Below, in pieces: positions 22,078-34,368 of a stretch of 64,000 nucleotides of DNA. Both the position numbers and the translations under genes were made by a program. This stretch comes from Rhinopomastus cyanomelas. Taxonomy: Eukaryota > Chordata > Aves > Bucerotiformes > Rhinopomastidae. The notes below the pieces were generated by a model, which saw only the letters and a list, made by a program, of their open reading frames with translations, did no database searches and was not told where the DNA came from. The stretch's first letter is position 1. Every line of letters begins with the position of its first letter. The stretch lies in NCBI GenBank assembly GCA_013400115.1, contig VXBP01009035.1, positions 653,398-717,397 on the forward strand. The letters are read 5' to 3'.

Positions 22078-24849
22078 ATACACAATTTCTGTGTAATTTT
22101 TCAGAAGCTTATTCAAAGAGCCTGAGGTCAGCAAAGGTAAATAATTAAATGGGGAAAAAATGTGATACATCTGCTAGACATCTACAGAAGCAGTTCCTTT
22201 GGATATGTCCGTTATTAACGGTTATATAAATGGCAAGTGACTCAAGCGGAGACTCCTCAGAATTGATCTATTCATTGTACTCGTAGGATAACATTTGCCT
22301 GTCAGGGAGATGAGAATGTGTTGCCTCAGTGCAATCTGTGTGTCTCGTATGGCTTTTGCTGGCACTTGGAGCAGGGTCAAATATCACGGTTTCAGCACAA
22401 GGTCACTGCTGGACACAGCAGGTGTCGTGTGAGTACATGAATATGTCAGGATTTTGCAAATGTTGTTTTCTTAGGTTCTGGTAATTGACCTGATTAACTA
22501 CTGACTACGTGATAGTCACTCTCCTGTTTTTTATTTTTCCCCCAAGTGTAAGTATTTGTCTTGGAAGAAAACCTAAAGATAGAAAGGAACATGTAGTCTA
22601 GGAGTAGATTTGCACATACACAGCGTGTGGTGGTATTTGTGTCTTCTGTAGAGGACACTTAATTGCCAAAATATAGTTTGGGAAAGGAAAATCAAGGGAA
22701 GGAAGCAGCAGTCATTATTTCTAAATCTCTCAAGGTCCCTTCCAATCCCTAATGTTCTGAATGTCTGTAAACAATACCAGTGTAAATCAGTTCAACATCC
22801 TGCCCTGTTTCCAACTGCCAGTTGTAAAGTGGCACGCATATATTAACCCTTGCTGTGCATACACACTGCTCTCTCCCTGGCGCTAGTGTATCTTGGCACT
22901 GGGCTTGTCTGGAATGGTTGTTCCTATTTCGTGGAGAGGAGCTGAGGCACTGCAAATCAGCTTCTCATTTGTGTTCCCTCTTGAATGATTCAAAGGAACC
23001 AAGCTGTGGTCAGATTGGCGCTCTGAAATTCCCTCTGTGTCTCTTGTGCACTTGCCCATGACATAAGAGACGTATCTGGGGCATGGCCAGAGCGTGTAGC
23101 ACTCCGTTGTCAATTGGCATAGCTTAGAGCGGATGCCATGCTGCTCTAGCGTATGCCGAGCCTCGGTCCCGCAGCTGTGTGTCAAACAAAAAACTAAGCC
23201 CAGCACGGGTTAAGGATTATTCTGGTCAGCCTTTGCTAATGCTTAGTTTAAGACTGGCCCCCAATTTTCCTTAAGGAGTACACAGCTTTACCTGTCTGAA
23301 TGTGGCAGGCATCTAATCATAAATCACACAGCAGCCTGAAATGTAAAAACGGAATTAAACAAAGACTTGCTGAGTTCTGCAGAGCTGTTTTGTGCTGTTG
23401 GTGTGTTGTACTGTATACTAAGAGCCAGGACCATTAAAGCAATATGCTAGTTGCCAAACAAATACCCTTCTTTCTTCCGCTGGTGCGTAAGTCGTACTGT
23501 GGGATTAATAGAACTGATTTGCAGAAAAAGAAAAGGGTGCTGCAAAAACTGGGGGAGGGGAATAAGAGAAGGAAAATGGGTCGAGCAGGCAGAAGCGTGT
23601 CTTTGTTGGAGAAAAATAAAGCAGAAATATTTTCTCCCTGTGAAAATTTGTGTTTTATTGTAACAGGGAGTGTATTTTCTGAGTTATTTGCCTTATTTGT
23701 ACGGAGCTGTTGTACTTATTTAGATGTAAGAAGGGCACACTGTGCTGATCTTTGTCTGTGCTAGTACACTGAGCTCAGCTCTCCTGCCTTCACAGATGAG
23801 ACTTGCCTGTCTTTTGCTATATCAAGTCTTTCCAAACTCCCTGTCAGTGCTTACAGTTTTGGGGCCATATGGGGGGCAGTTCCCTTTAATATCGTTCTCT
23901 GCTTGTCCTGGAATTCCGGTTACACGTGGTATCTGATGTCTATTAAGTGAGAAGGGCAGTCATAATGCATTGAGTCTAGATTTGAACTGGTGGCTTCGCA
24001 TAGTGTCATTTTGCTTTGCAGACCTTGTTTGCCATTTACATGTTCCCTTTCCATGTAATTGCTCTGGAAGTTTCAATGTTGGCATCAGTAGGCAAGGTAT
24101 TTTCTCTGTTGCAGAACCCAATGGGAATGGGGTGAGGATTTTGTTCAGTGGAGACACAGTGAAGCTTTGTCTGAAAGGATTACTTGCTTTCATACGTTAC
24201 CACAGGACTGTTAGTATAACTAGCTCTTCATCAGAATGATTCCTCGGGTTATTATTTGTGAGAATGATTTGGACAAAGCTTTTTAGCTTGCAGTGAGTCT
24301 GTGTAATTTAGCACGTGTAATGCCAATAGGTGTGAAGAATCAGAAGGGAAGGTCAGCATTAACAGTAGTAATTTTGGGTGGGGTGAGGGGGCAAGTAAAA
24401 CATCACCTCATGTGCCTTTTGTATCTTTTCTGAGTGGATGTGATAATTTTTAATATTTATTTGTGTTATGGTGGCATCTAAACGTTTCAGTCACAGGTTG
24501 TGAGCCCATTGTGCTAAGCAGATGGATTGAATAGAAGAAGACAAGAAAGCCAAGGAAATAATAATTCTCTTCTGCTGACAGGACTCTCCAGGGTAGGTTT
24601 CAAAATAGCTCAAGAGCTATGTAAAATTAATAACCTCTTCTTCATGTACTGGAATCCACTTTCATATGGCATAGGCATGAGAGTTCTCTGAAGAGTAAGG
24701 GTTAGGGTTGGAACAGCAAAGAAGAGCTGCTAGAAGATAGGCTGAAGTTTGTCCCTGAAAGTCCATGTTTGACTGTCAACCCAATGGGTGAGTACACACA
24801 ATACACACAAAAAAAAGTCATCAGAAAGGAATTTGTCCACTATAAAATT
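22078..24849. other. NRXN1: Intron sequence with one 37-base CR1 remnant
   Basis: Otherwise unique-looking. A two-unit TTAGGG-like match at 24696-24711 is too short to call telomeric. Confidence 0.6.
22724..22760 (+). mobile_element. CR1 3' terminal remnant, 37 bases
   Basis: TCTCAAGGTCCCTTCCAATCCC...AATGTTCTG only. This is the shortest sense-strand remnant in the window. Confidence 0.75.
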
Positions 24850-25225
24850 AGGAGACCGAGGAGTGACGTCATTAATGTTTATAAATATGTTTACAAGTAT
24901 GATTCTATGTGAAGAGTGGGTGTCAGGAGGATGGAGCCAGGCTCTGCTCAGTGCCGTCTAATGATAGGACAAGGAGAAATTGGTGTAAGCTGGAGACAGG
25001 AAGTTCCACATCAATATGAGAAGGAACTTCTTCCCAGTGAGGGTGACAGATCCTTGGAATGGGCTGCCCAGGGGGGTTGTGAAGTCTCTTTCTCTGGAGA
25101 TGTTTAAAACCCACCTTGATATGTTCCTCGACGACTTTGTCCAAGTGATCCTGCTGTGGCAGGGAGATTGGACTGGATGGTCTTTCAAGGTCCCTTCCAA
25201 TCCCTAATGCTCTGTGATTCTGTGA
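24850..25225 (+). mobile_element. CR1 3' fragment with ORF2 remnant
   Basis: AGGAGACCGAGGAGTGACGTC to TCTGTGATTCTGTGA. It carries a short internal duplication in the TTTATAAATATGTTTACAAGTATG area and a frameshift. The HWN motif is replaced (GATCCTTGGAATGGG). Confidence 0.92.
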
Positions 25226-25569
25226 AAATTTCTAGGTCAATGAGGTCTCCTTTGTTCCTCAGACCAAGGTTTATTACCATAAAATTTGAGTCAGTCATCT
25301 TTTGTTTCTCTAAAATGTTCTTCACTGATAGCAGAAATAGATAAAAAAAAAAATCAGGGAGCATGGCTCTTAACTCTTGGAAACTTGATGAGATATTTTA
25401 GTGTCTTTTTGAGGTTCTAGGTCAATTTGTGTTCTCGTGTTTTCTCAGATTCCAGGTATACAGTGTGAGATGAAGGTTTTGATTTTGTTTTGGAATGTAA
25501 AGAATGTTGTTTTTTTCATACAGTGTATGTTCTGTGCATATATGCAGTGGAAAAAACTGAAAATAAAGG

Positions 25570-25708
25570 TCACAGAATCACAGAACATTAGGGACTGGAA
25601 GGGACCTCGAAGGATCATCCAGTCCAATCCCCCCACCACAGCAGGATCACCTAGATCCAGTTGCACAGGAACATTTCCAGGCTGGTTTTAAAGGTCTCCA
25701 GAGAAAGA
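25570..25708 (-). mobile_element. CR1 3' end fragment
   Basis: TCACAGAATCACAGAACATTAG to GGTCTCCAGAGAAAG on the + strand. It is antisense and 5'-truncated at the TTTAAAACC region. Confidence 0.9.
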
Positions 25709-28548
25709 TGTAGCGCTGAATCATAATTAGAAGGGAAAAAAAAATCCTTACCAGTCATGGAGAAAGCCAAAATAATAAATACCACTGGCACTTTTTACTG
25801 TTGTCATAAATATTTATTCAACACATGTCCATAGGCTCAAATTTATTACATCATATTCACTTAAATGTATTTATGAAATGATCCTTCTGCACACACACAC
25901 ACGTTCAGAAAAAAAGGTAGATTCCTTGATTGATGGCACAGCCCTTCCTTTTCTATTGTGGCACAGTCTGTCACGCCTCTAATCCAATTTTGAAATAAAG
26001 GTGTTCTCAGTTCTTCTTATAATAAGGCTATTCTTCTTGCTACCGTTATACCTCTCCTGCTTATTTTCTTATAGAATAGATTAAGATTTAATAGTGATGT
26101 ATTTCCTAATAAACACAGCCAGAGGACAGCTTCTTCCATTATCTTAGCTATACCTTTGTTACATCTTCAATGGAACCCATTAAATATTCTTGGGCTGTCA
26201 CTTAGCAATATATAAAGTGGCTTTTTGTCTTTGATTTCAGCAGGGACATCAATCCAAATGTTCTGGGCTATGTTGCATAATTGTCAAGGAGCTAAATATG
26301 CGCGATGAAGGTACGGTAGTTAAAGTTTGCCGGTGTTCACCTAATGTTTATAGATAACACTTGTTAAAAAGTCAGGATGTATTGCAGTGTTTAGCCGTTT
26401 TTATCCTGATTCCAAGTTGCAGGCTCTTTTGCAGTCAGTCAGCCAAAGCCAAAGCCCTTGTACAACATTTGCCTTTCAGTCTTGCAATTTTAATTATCTG
26501 ATGGAGTGTATTAAATTTTGGAATGGTAAGACTGGCCACAGTTTCTCATTAAGTTCATGCCTCCTTAGTCGTTTTCTAGCAGATGGGCACCACATTCGTG
26601 GCAGATTTGAAAGGAGGCCTCTCTCTGGTTCCGTGATTTTCTTTTACTCTTCAGACTTGGGCCTTCAGGTAGCGTTATCTCTGCACTTGGTGTTGCTGAT
26701 CCAAAGGTTGTCTTTTGGCCAGTGACCTTGTTTTAGTTTTAATTGCAGTTCTAATACACAAGCCGTGGCAGATTCGCTAATACAGCCCCGTGGTTGGTTC
26801 ATTAGCACAGGCGAATCTGCTGTGTAAAGCAGGTACTGACCATCTAACTCAAATCACCAATTTCTAAAAGTCTAGGTCCTGATTTTAAAGTCAAATAATT
26901 GACCAACCCTAATTGGCTCTTATTTAAAAAAAAAAAGAGCTCGAGACTCACAGCTACAGGCAAACTCATCTAAGCTGAACGCCCTGTAACATTAAACACC
27001 ATGCAGAGGAAAAAAACCTCTGGTCTTCTCCTTGGGAGATAATATACGCAAGAAACTCTCTTGGATGTGATTATAAAGCAGAGTTTTACTGAACTAAGTT
27101 CTCAGCTAACTGATGGCTGCTGTCAGCCATGGCTTTCAGGCCACCAAGTGGTTTTGATTAGACCTAGCTATGAGGTTTGTCTACATCAGCAGATAAGAGG
27201 GATGCTCTCAACTGTGGTCTTGTATTAGGTGCCAGAAACATCTGGGTGAGATTCTTTTCCAATAGAGAAAGTTGGAAGGTGTATTTTGCAGTGTTTAATG
27301 GAGATACCTTTCAGGAAGTTTGCCAATTCACCTTGAAATCTAAATTGCTTTTAACAGCATTTGTGCTGGCTGATCTCCTGAAGATGCAGGACCCTTCAAA
27401 TGTCTGTGAAGGTTATCTAATCAAAGGTGTGATTGAACCATCGGATAAAATGTGCTCTTCATTGTCACGAGCTCTGAAACTAGGAGAGCGTTAGTGGAAT
27501 GTCAGTGAGCTAATGTTCTTCTTCCAGCTTGACCATCATCCCCATGAGGGAGGTGTGGTAGGAAGCTAATGTTGTACAAAGCAAGGACAGTCCTGTTTAA
27601 TTTGAGAAATCAGATAGAGCCATCACTGCAGCTAAACTGCTGCGTATTCTACATGCTTGTGAATCAGCTGTAGCAATGAAGCCTTTCGTGAATAAAAATT
27701 GTACGTGGTAAACGCTTTTGCCAAGACAGCCAGATGAATGATCCGTGAAGGGAAAGGTGCGCACTCTGAAATCACCCCGTTATTTTAGCAATTTGAAAGA
27801 TGTCATTTTATTCACTGGGTATTTTCAAAATGTTCCATTAAATTGAGAACTGTCTCTACGAACCTAATTTAATTAAAATGTCTTTGTATCTGAAATATAA
27901 GTGGAAACAACAGGCTAGAAGCCTTGCTGACAGCTCCCACAGACCTCTGCTTATGCATATTTTGTCTTATCTTCTGCAGCAGTCTGGTTTTTCTCTGTAC
28001 ATGAACAAAATGCAAGGACATTTTCTGCCTTTTGTCTTTCCAGATTTCTTAAAATATTTTTGACAGGCCGCTTTTGCTTTCAGGATTAGAATTTCCCCCA
28101 CAAACGGTTCGTAAAAGTAACAAATCACTGTGTTCTAACTCCGTAGGCATGACGGCTATACCAGTTGGCATTGGCTGTCCCATATACTAGTTCATGCGTG
28201 TGAAACAAAATGATTATACTTAGTTTTTGGTTATTTACCTGGTTCCCATAAGAGAATGTTGCTTTAAATAGAAAACACTTATAAATGGATTTTTGTTTTG
28301 TTTTGTTGGGGTTTTTTACTAGAAATTCTTTATTGAGAGAAGAAAATAATGTTTAACTTCCTCTGTAAATGTGCTTTTTCCAATAAAATCCCACATCCAC
28401 TAAGTCAAAATCAGTCCTTTTCAGTTGAGGTAAGTAGGCAGAATCTGCAGGACAGGCTTGAATTCTTCATCTACAGGTTTGTCTGCATGTGTTGGTTACA
28501 TCAGTTTCTTTCCCAGGGAGTCCAGTGCAAAGGCTCAGAGATGATGAA
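25709..28548. other. NRXN1: CR1-free intron block of 2.8 kb
   Basis: Contains a short CACACACACACAC run near 25893 and the inverted repeat at 26756-26825. Nothing else recognised. Lack of insertions over this length, next to dense CR1 on both sides, may be chance or constraint. Confidence 0.5.
26756..26825. repeat. Imperfect inverted repeat (hairpin candidate)
   Basis: GCAGATTCGC (26768-26777) pairs perfectly with GCGAATCTGC (26811-26820). TAAT/ATTA extends it inward past a bulge, and ACACA/TGTGT extends it outward. It is not CR1. It could be a conserved regulatory element or a relic of a small palindromic transposon. Function unknown. Confidence 0.6.
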
Positions 28549-28700
28549 TCATAAAATCATTAGGGATTGGAAGGGACCCCAAGAGATCATTTAGTCCAAT
28601 CCCCCTGCCACAGCAGGACCACCTAGACAGAGTTGCACAGGAACATATCCAGGTGGGTTTTAAACATCTCCAGAGAAGGAAACTCCACAACCCCCCTGGC
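28549..28700 (-). mobile_element. CR1 3' fragment, left half of a head-to-head pair
   Basis: TCATAAAATCATTAGGGATTGG to CTCCACAACCCCCCTGG. Its truncated 5' end touches the 5' end of the next, oppositely oriented CR1 with no spacer. Confidence 0.9.
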
Positions 28701-29098
28701 CAGAACACCTCCCTTATGAGGAAAGGCTGATGGACCTGGGTCTCATTACCTTGGAGAAAGAGAGAATGAGGGGTAACCTCATGAATGTTTACAGATATGT
28801 GAAATGTGGGTGTCAGGAGGATGGAGCCAGGCTCTGCTCAGTGGCATCTAATATAGGACAAGGGTGTGAGCTGGAACACAGGAGGTTCCACATCAGTATG
28901 AGAAGGAACTTCTTCCCAGTGAGGGTGACAGAGCACTGGAAGCAGCTTCCCAGGGGGGTAGTGGAGTCTCCTTCTCTGGAGGTGTTTAAAACCCGCCAGG
29001 ATATGTTGCTGGGCAACTTGGTCTAGGTGATCCTGGTGTGGCAGGGGGATTGGACTAGGTGATCCGTCAAGGTCCCTTCCAATCCCTAATGTTCTGCG
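28701..29098 (+). mobile_element. CR1 3' fragment, right half of a head-to-head pair
   Basis: Starts at GAACACCTCCCTTATGAGG. The frame is open to the TAG at 29024-29026 (LEKERMRGNLMNVYRYVK, then FHISMRRNFFPVRVTEHW). It ends at AATGTTCTGCG. Confidence 0.93.
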
Positions 29099-32000
29099 TT
29101 ATCAGCCCCTTGCGAAGATAATTGCCTGGCTGTGTGATAAACCTTCTTCTGTTTTCAACTATCATTTTTGGCAACCTGTGCTGGATTCTGCTTCAAAGGG
29201 CAGAATGGTCTTCACGTTCCCCCCAACACAGGTGTCTGTGTATGCACCAGTGTGTGAGTACATTTTCCTTTTATTAAGATATTGCAGGCATTAGGACACT
29301 GCTACTGCTATTCATTCTACCTCTTGAACGCTGAAAGACAAGGAAACCCCACCAAAATAACCTCTGTAGCTATTCCAATAAAATCAGTGTTCAAAGATTA
29401 AGAATAAAAGGTATTTGATGTAGCTGTTTCAATGAAACATTTCATGAGCCAGATTCTGATCTCATGTTGTTGAGATCAATTGTTAAGGATCTCATAATCC
29501 TTAACAATTAGACTTTAGTAATTGCGTGAGGGCAATTCACAGAGAATGTAGCTGGCGGGACCGGTGTTCAAGCACAGGAGTGGGAGCAGAGATCACCCAG
29601 GGCTCTGACTCACTCTCAACACCACTTCTAGGAAGTTAGTTTCATTGTCAGTCTTTCTCAGATTCCTGATCTGAGAATTCCTCTCTGCCTCCTGTAGGGC
29701 TGGTAACAGTTGTGAGTAAATATTTTGTGAGTTCATGGATGAGGAATGTTCTGTAACTGTTATTTTAAAAGCAATTTATATGTATTACTCTTAGGTCAGG
29801 CACTTGCAGCATTGACACCCACAGATCTGTAACATGGCTAAGCCAAAGGGTAAGTGACAGCATCAGACTATTTTTTTCTTCAGGGATTTTAATGTCTTCC
29901 TTGTCTCTATGGGAGAATCTCTCATTTCCAGTTGTAAAAAGCACTATTTCTATTTCTCTTTGTCTAACAGGAGAAATCTGCTTTATGTAGTACAATAGGA
30001 ATCTGGTTAGTCATGTTTTGTCTCCCATGTTTTAGTCATCTGTGGGAATGATGCAGTTAATGCTTTGTTCATAAAATTCCACCGGGACACATTGATACAG
30101 GGGTATGTTTGAGGTATCAGGCAGAATTTATATCCAGATATCTGTGGCTGAATTGACTAGAGGTAAACCTGTAATTACAGCGTGGGTATGGAGCAATAAT
30201 GACAAATAATTACTGCTTCTGAAAGGGAGACAAATATAACTTCTTATGTGCTACTAGAACATGTTCTACCATTGCCTTGTGTGTCGTGGTCAGAAGGATC
30301 TTTTCAACTTTGCCTCTCTGGCTCAGGAGATTTCGAAGTACCGGTGTAACCTAGCCTTCTTTTTGACCTTTTTTCTACTCCTGTTCACAAACAACTCCTG
30401 TTGTCATGGGTGTTTAACACAAGTCTCTGCGTAGAAGGCTCGTAGTCCTGATATTCATTTAGCAAAAGAAACATGAAAGTGCCAGCTGTGTACATTGTTC
30501 AAGGCTCATTTCCATTCTGGGGTCAGAAAAAATGGTCCTTCTGCAGCAGATAGGGTAGAAAGCGCTGGTTTTAGATTCCATAATCAAGATAAATACAACT
30601 GCCTGTTGCCATGCACCATATATTTTCAACATTATAGTAATAGATGCACTGCTGCCACCTGCTATGTCAGGACTTTCAGCTAATTGGAATAAGTTATGTG
30701 TGTTCTGGTTACTCTTATGATCTATAAAAGGCTGCTTTGTCCTAAATGAGATAATAATATTTGATGCATTTCCTTGTGGCAGCAGATATGGCTGTACTCT
30801 GGTGTGAACCATTGCTTTTCACAAGCACAGGTGCTTTCTGCACGTATTATGGTTTTAGAGCTGATTCTTTCTGCTGAGTTTATGCTAAGGCAGTTGGTGT
30901 AGGTGATATGACCCAGATCCAAGTGTAGTAAATCCTTGAAAAGGCCATGAATAGACTTGGTTAAGACTGTACCATCCACCCATGGCTGCTGGCTAAAAAA
31001 TTGCTGTATGCCCTGCTGCTTCAGCTTAGGATCTGTGATAATTTTGCCAAAGCTGTTCTCCTGTCTCTGGGAGAAAGATTCAGGCGGTATGAATGAGAGA
31101 ACTGTAAGGTTAAGGTGTTCCCCCGAGTGTGCAAGACAGGCTCAGTGTACTGTGGTTCACTTGACATATTGTGACGAGCACGACAGATTGAGTGCTCTGT
31201 CAGCATCACCCAGCTGGGTGGAAATAGTCCCCAGGATCTTACAAAATTCATAACCTTGTTCTGGTGTTCCCTTTGAGCTTAGCTGTTGGTGTTTGTTGGG
31301 TTGCAACCTTATTTTAAGAAAGATGGCATGTTTTAGGTGAAGCTCATTTGTGTGAACTCAAACTGGTACCTGATGGTTACTGTCTAGGTCTGATGACTAC
31401 CAAAGCACAGTGTGTACAACTTTTCAAGTAACTTTTTCTGTATAAGCAATTCATTACTTCTAAATGATACCAGGGTTCTGTATTTTAGTCAGCCTTCAAT
31501 ACTCAGGGTTGCAGATTTGTCACGACATAGTAACAAGGGCAATTAAATATTTGTGATCCATAGTTGCTCCTGCATTCAATCTGCAGATGCTGTATGTCTT
31601 TCAGCTCCAGCAGGAACCTTGACCACTTCAGAGAGTAGTTCTTGCTTTTTCCATTCAGGTACATCATTTGCTCCCAAATAACAGTGGCCCAGGTTTCATA
31701 CTTCAAACCTAACCTGAAAACTAATTCAGCGGTCTGTGTTGTTGCTCCCTTCCCTGCCCAGCTCTTCCAAGCTCTATTTTTAGGGGAGATGTTTAAGTGA
31801 TAGCAATAACATCCTCAGGCTTACGGCTAGTTCTCATTGTAAAAACCAGGCTGGCTGTTTAGTAAAAGACAGAAGATTAATATATGATTGTGTGCTATAA
31901 AGCTGCGATAAAATGTGAGTTTGTATTTTAAAATAAAGAAGTTTAGTACCTTTTAGCATTTGTCATGACGGCAGTAAAGAAAAAACAAGTGCTCTTAATC

Positions 32001-32169
32001 TGGATATAAAATCGTATTGTTCTTGTGCTATGACTTTCTTTTGTAGCTCCCCATGCCTCTGATCAAAATCACAGTGCCATACAAGGTTAGTCATGGCTGA
32101 ATGGTGAAGGGAGCCTTCAGAAAGCAGCGTCCAGTCTTAGAGGCTTTTTGTGTCATGAAGAAAACATCT
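29099..32169. other. NRXN1: Intron sequence with the 29.5-kb hairpins
   Basis: Apart from the stem-loops at 29458-29509, no repeat or exon is recognised in this 3-kb stretch. Confidence 0.55.
29458..29509. repeat. Paired hairpins with 13-bp perfect stem
   Basis: AATTGTTAAGGAT (29478-29490), six-base loop, ATCCTTAACAATT (29497-29509). Just upstream, GATCTCA (29458-29464) pairs with TGAGATC (29471-29477), and that TGAGATC can alternatively pair with GATCTCA at 29488-29494. It is not part of any recognised CR1 copy. Confidence 0.7.
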
Positions 32170-32423
32170 GTGCGAGATGGAGCAAAGCTGGAGATGGGTA
32201 GATTTAGAGTGGATGTGAGGAGGAAGTTCTTCACCGTGAGAGCGGTGAGAGCCTGGAATGGGTTGCCCAGGGAGGTGGTTGGGCCCCCATCCCTGGAGGT
32301 GTTGAAGGCCAGGTTGGATGGGGCTCTGGCCAGCCTGCTCTAGGGTGAGGTGTCCCTGCCTGTGCTGGGGGAGTTAGAACTGGATGATGGTCTCTTCCAA
32401 ACCTGAGTGATTCTGATTCCATG
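32170..32423 (+). mobile_element. CR1 fragment, separate subfamily with GGGCTCTGG 3' part
   Basis: Encodes GRFRVDVRRKFFTVRAVRAWNGLPREVV..PSLEVLKARLDG up to the TAG at 32341-32343. It then has a different 3' UTR (GGTGAGGTGTCCCTGCC...CTTCCAAACCTGAGTGATTCTGATTC). It is clearly not the abundant subfamily. The 5' limit could extend to about 32100. Confidence 0.88.
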
Positions 32424-32432
32424 GCTTCTCCA

Positions 32433-32512
32433 GTGAGGTGAGCCTGCTGTGGCAGGGGGATTGGACTAGATGATCTTTCGGGGTCCCTTCCAATCCCTGA
32501 TGATTCTATGAT
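32433..32512 (+). mobile_element. CR1 3' end, inserted at the tail of the preceding CR1
   Basis: GTGAGGTGAGCCTGCTGTGG to CCCTGATGATTCTATGA. It lies about 10 bases after the ATTCTGATTC tail of the upstream element, in the same orientation. Confidence 0.87.
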
Positions 32513-33786
32513 CTACATCAGTTTGTGGGTTTTGCAGAACATGCAGGTTCTTCCAGGAGCTCTATGATGTTAAGTCAGTTGTGCTCATTTACCAACATCT
32601 TTCTACATACAAGACTGAATGGAATATCTGAAATGAACAAGTTGTGTGTTACACAAATATACACTGCTTCACAAAACACAGGAAGATCAGCCTGAGTGCT
32701 TTCTTTTTCTGAACGTATCCTCAAGCTAGCTCTTTTAAACCTGTGTGTAAGTGAAGGCACAGAAAGGCATTGGAGAAATAACCTTATTGGTTCACAAATT
32801 AAATAGATAGAAAATATATGTAGGGTTTTTCCTGCCTAAATACTTTCTGGTGATTTAGTTTGGAACTATGACTTTGACTGAGTGTTGGTTAGGTTTTACC
32901 AGTAGATACTGCTTGTCTGAGAACCTGTTAAGACAATTCTTTCAAGGAACTAGGAAGCTAAGTGCATGGGCCACCACAGAAAGGCTAGTGCAGCTAATTA
33001 ATTGCTAGTCTAGCCTATCTTAGCTTTTTGGTACAGCAGGTTTTGTCACATAGAAATGTCAGCAGAAGTGGGAACGAGCCTGTGATTGGCATTGCCTTTG
33101 CGATGTAATTAATCATTTCCCTTTCCACATGTGTTAATCAAAGACAGTTATTTTTAAGACTGAACTACCTGAGAGATGCCCTTTGTCTTTGATCATCTCT
33201 TAAACTTGTAATTAAGTCTCTAAAATTAATAATAGTTTTTCTTTCGAACAATCTTTGCCAAAATTGAGGAATCTGGCTAAATTAATTAAGTCTTGCTGAG
33301 AGCAGAGTGCATAGACTTGGAAGTCTTGTACACTTGTACAAGTAATTCTCAGACTTGGAAGTCTGAGAATTGCAAAGCCTCACTTGATGTTGAAAACAAG
33401 TACACACCATTTGGGAAGGAGTTTGGGTGTAGCAAGGTCTTAATATATGAAGCCTTTTATTTCTCAAGGAGTTTTTTGAAACCACTTTCACCTGGAAGGA
33501 GTTGGGAAGTAAAGATGAGGAAAGGAACATAAAAATGTTTAGGTTCTCTTTTCTTCCATCTTTCCATCTCTCTAGAAAAAATGACTGTGCTAAGTCACTA
33601 ACCATTCCTCACTTCTTTACTTGAAGTGGGGAAACTTTGAGTAAAATATTGATTCCTGGCATTATGGGGATGAATAAATATCTCAATTTGTTTTCTTTTC
33701 CAGTTCTGTTCCAGAACTGGACATCTGATTCTTTTGCTTCTTTTTTTTATCCATTGCAGTCCATGCTTGCCAGGCATTGTATTTCT
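32513..33786. other. NRXN1: Intron sequence with the 33.3-kb palindromes
   Basis: Unique-looking AT-rich sequence apart from the palindrome cluster at 33313-33371. Confidence 0.55.
33313..33371. repeat. Three adjacent palindromes sharing AGACTTGGAAGTCT
   Basis: AGACTTGGAAGTCT occurs at 33313-33326 and 33351-33364. The second lies inside a 13-bp perfect stem (AATTCTCAGACTT, GG, AAGTCTGAGAATT; 33344-33371). Between them CTTGTAC (33325-33331) pairs with GTACAAG (33336-33342). No CR1 similarity is visible. Confidence 0.75.
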
Positions 33787-34368
33787 CACAGAATCATGGA
33801 ACATTAGGGATTGGAAGGGACCTTGAAAGATCTAGTCTAATCCCCCTGCCACAGCAGGATCACCTAGACCACGTTGTACAGGAACATGTCCAGACGAGTT
33901 TTAAATGTCTCCAGAGAAGGAGACTCCACAACCCCTGTGCAGCCCCTTCTAGTGCTCTGTCACCTTCACCACGAAGTTCCAGCTTTATACACATTGCTCC
34001 TTCTCCTATCATTAGATGACACTGAGCAGAGCCTAACTCCATCTTCCTGACACCTACCCTTCTCATATTTATAAATGCTAATGAGGTCACCTCAGTCTCC
34101 TTTTCTCTAAGCTGAAGAGACCCAGCTCCCTCAGACCTTCCTCATCAGGGAGATGTTCCACTCCCTTCATCATCTTTGTGGCTCTGCGCTGAACTCACTA
34201 TAGCACTTCTGTGTCCTTCTGGAACTGAGGGGCCCAGAACTGGACACAATACTCCTGATGTGGTCTCACCAGGGCATAGTAGAGGGGGAGGAGAACCTCT
34301 CTCCATCTGCTAACTCCCCTTCTGATCCACCCCAGGATGCTGTTGGCCTTCTTGGCCACAAGGGCACA
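33787..34368 (-). mobile_element. CR1 fragment, one of the longest in the window
   Basis: Antisense copy reaching from CACAGAATCATGGAACATT to GTTGGCCTTCTTGGCCACAAGG. It covers the region encoding the end of the reverse-transcriptase ORF plus the 3' UTR. Several small deletions have broken the frame (for example CCCCTGTGCAGCC and CACCACGAAGTTCC). Confidence 0.93.

Noticed and set aside
24696..24711. TAAGGGTTAGGGTTGG, telomere-like
   Set aside because: Only about two units. This is too short to be an interstitial telomere array.
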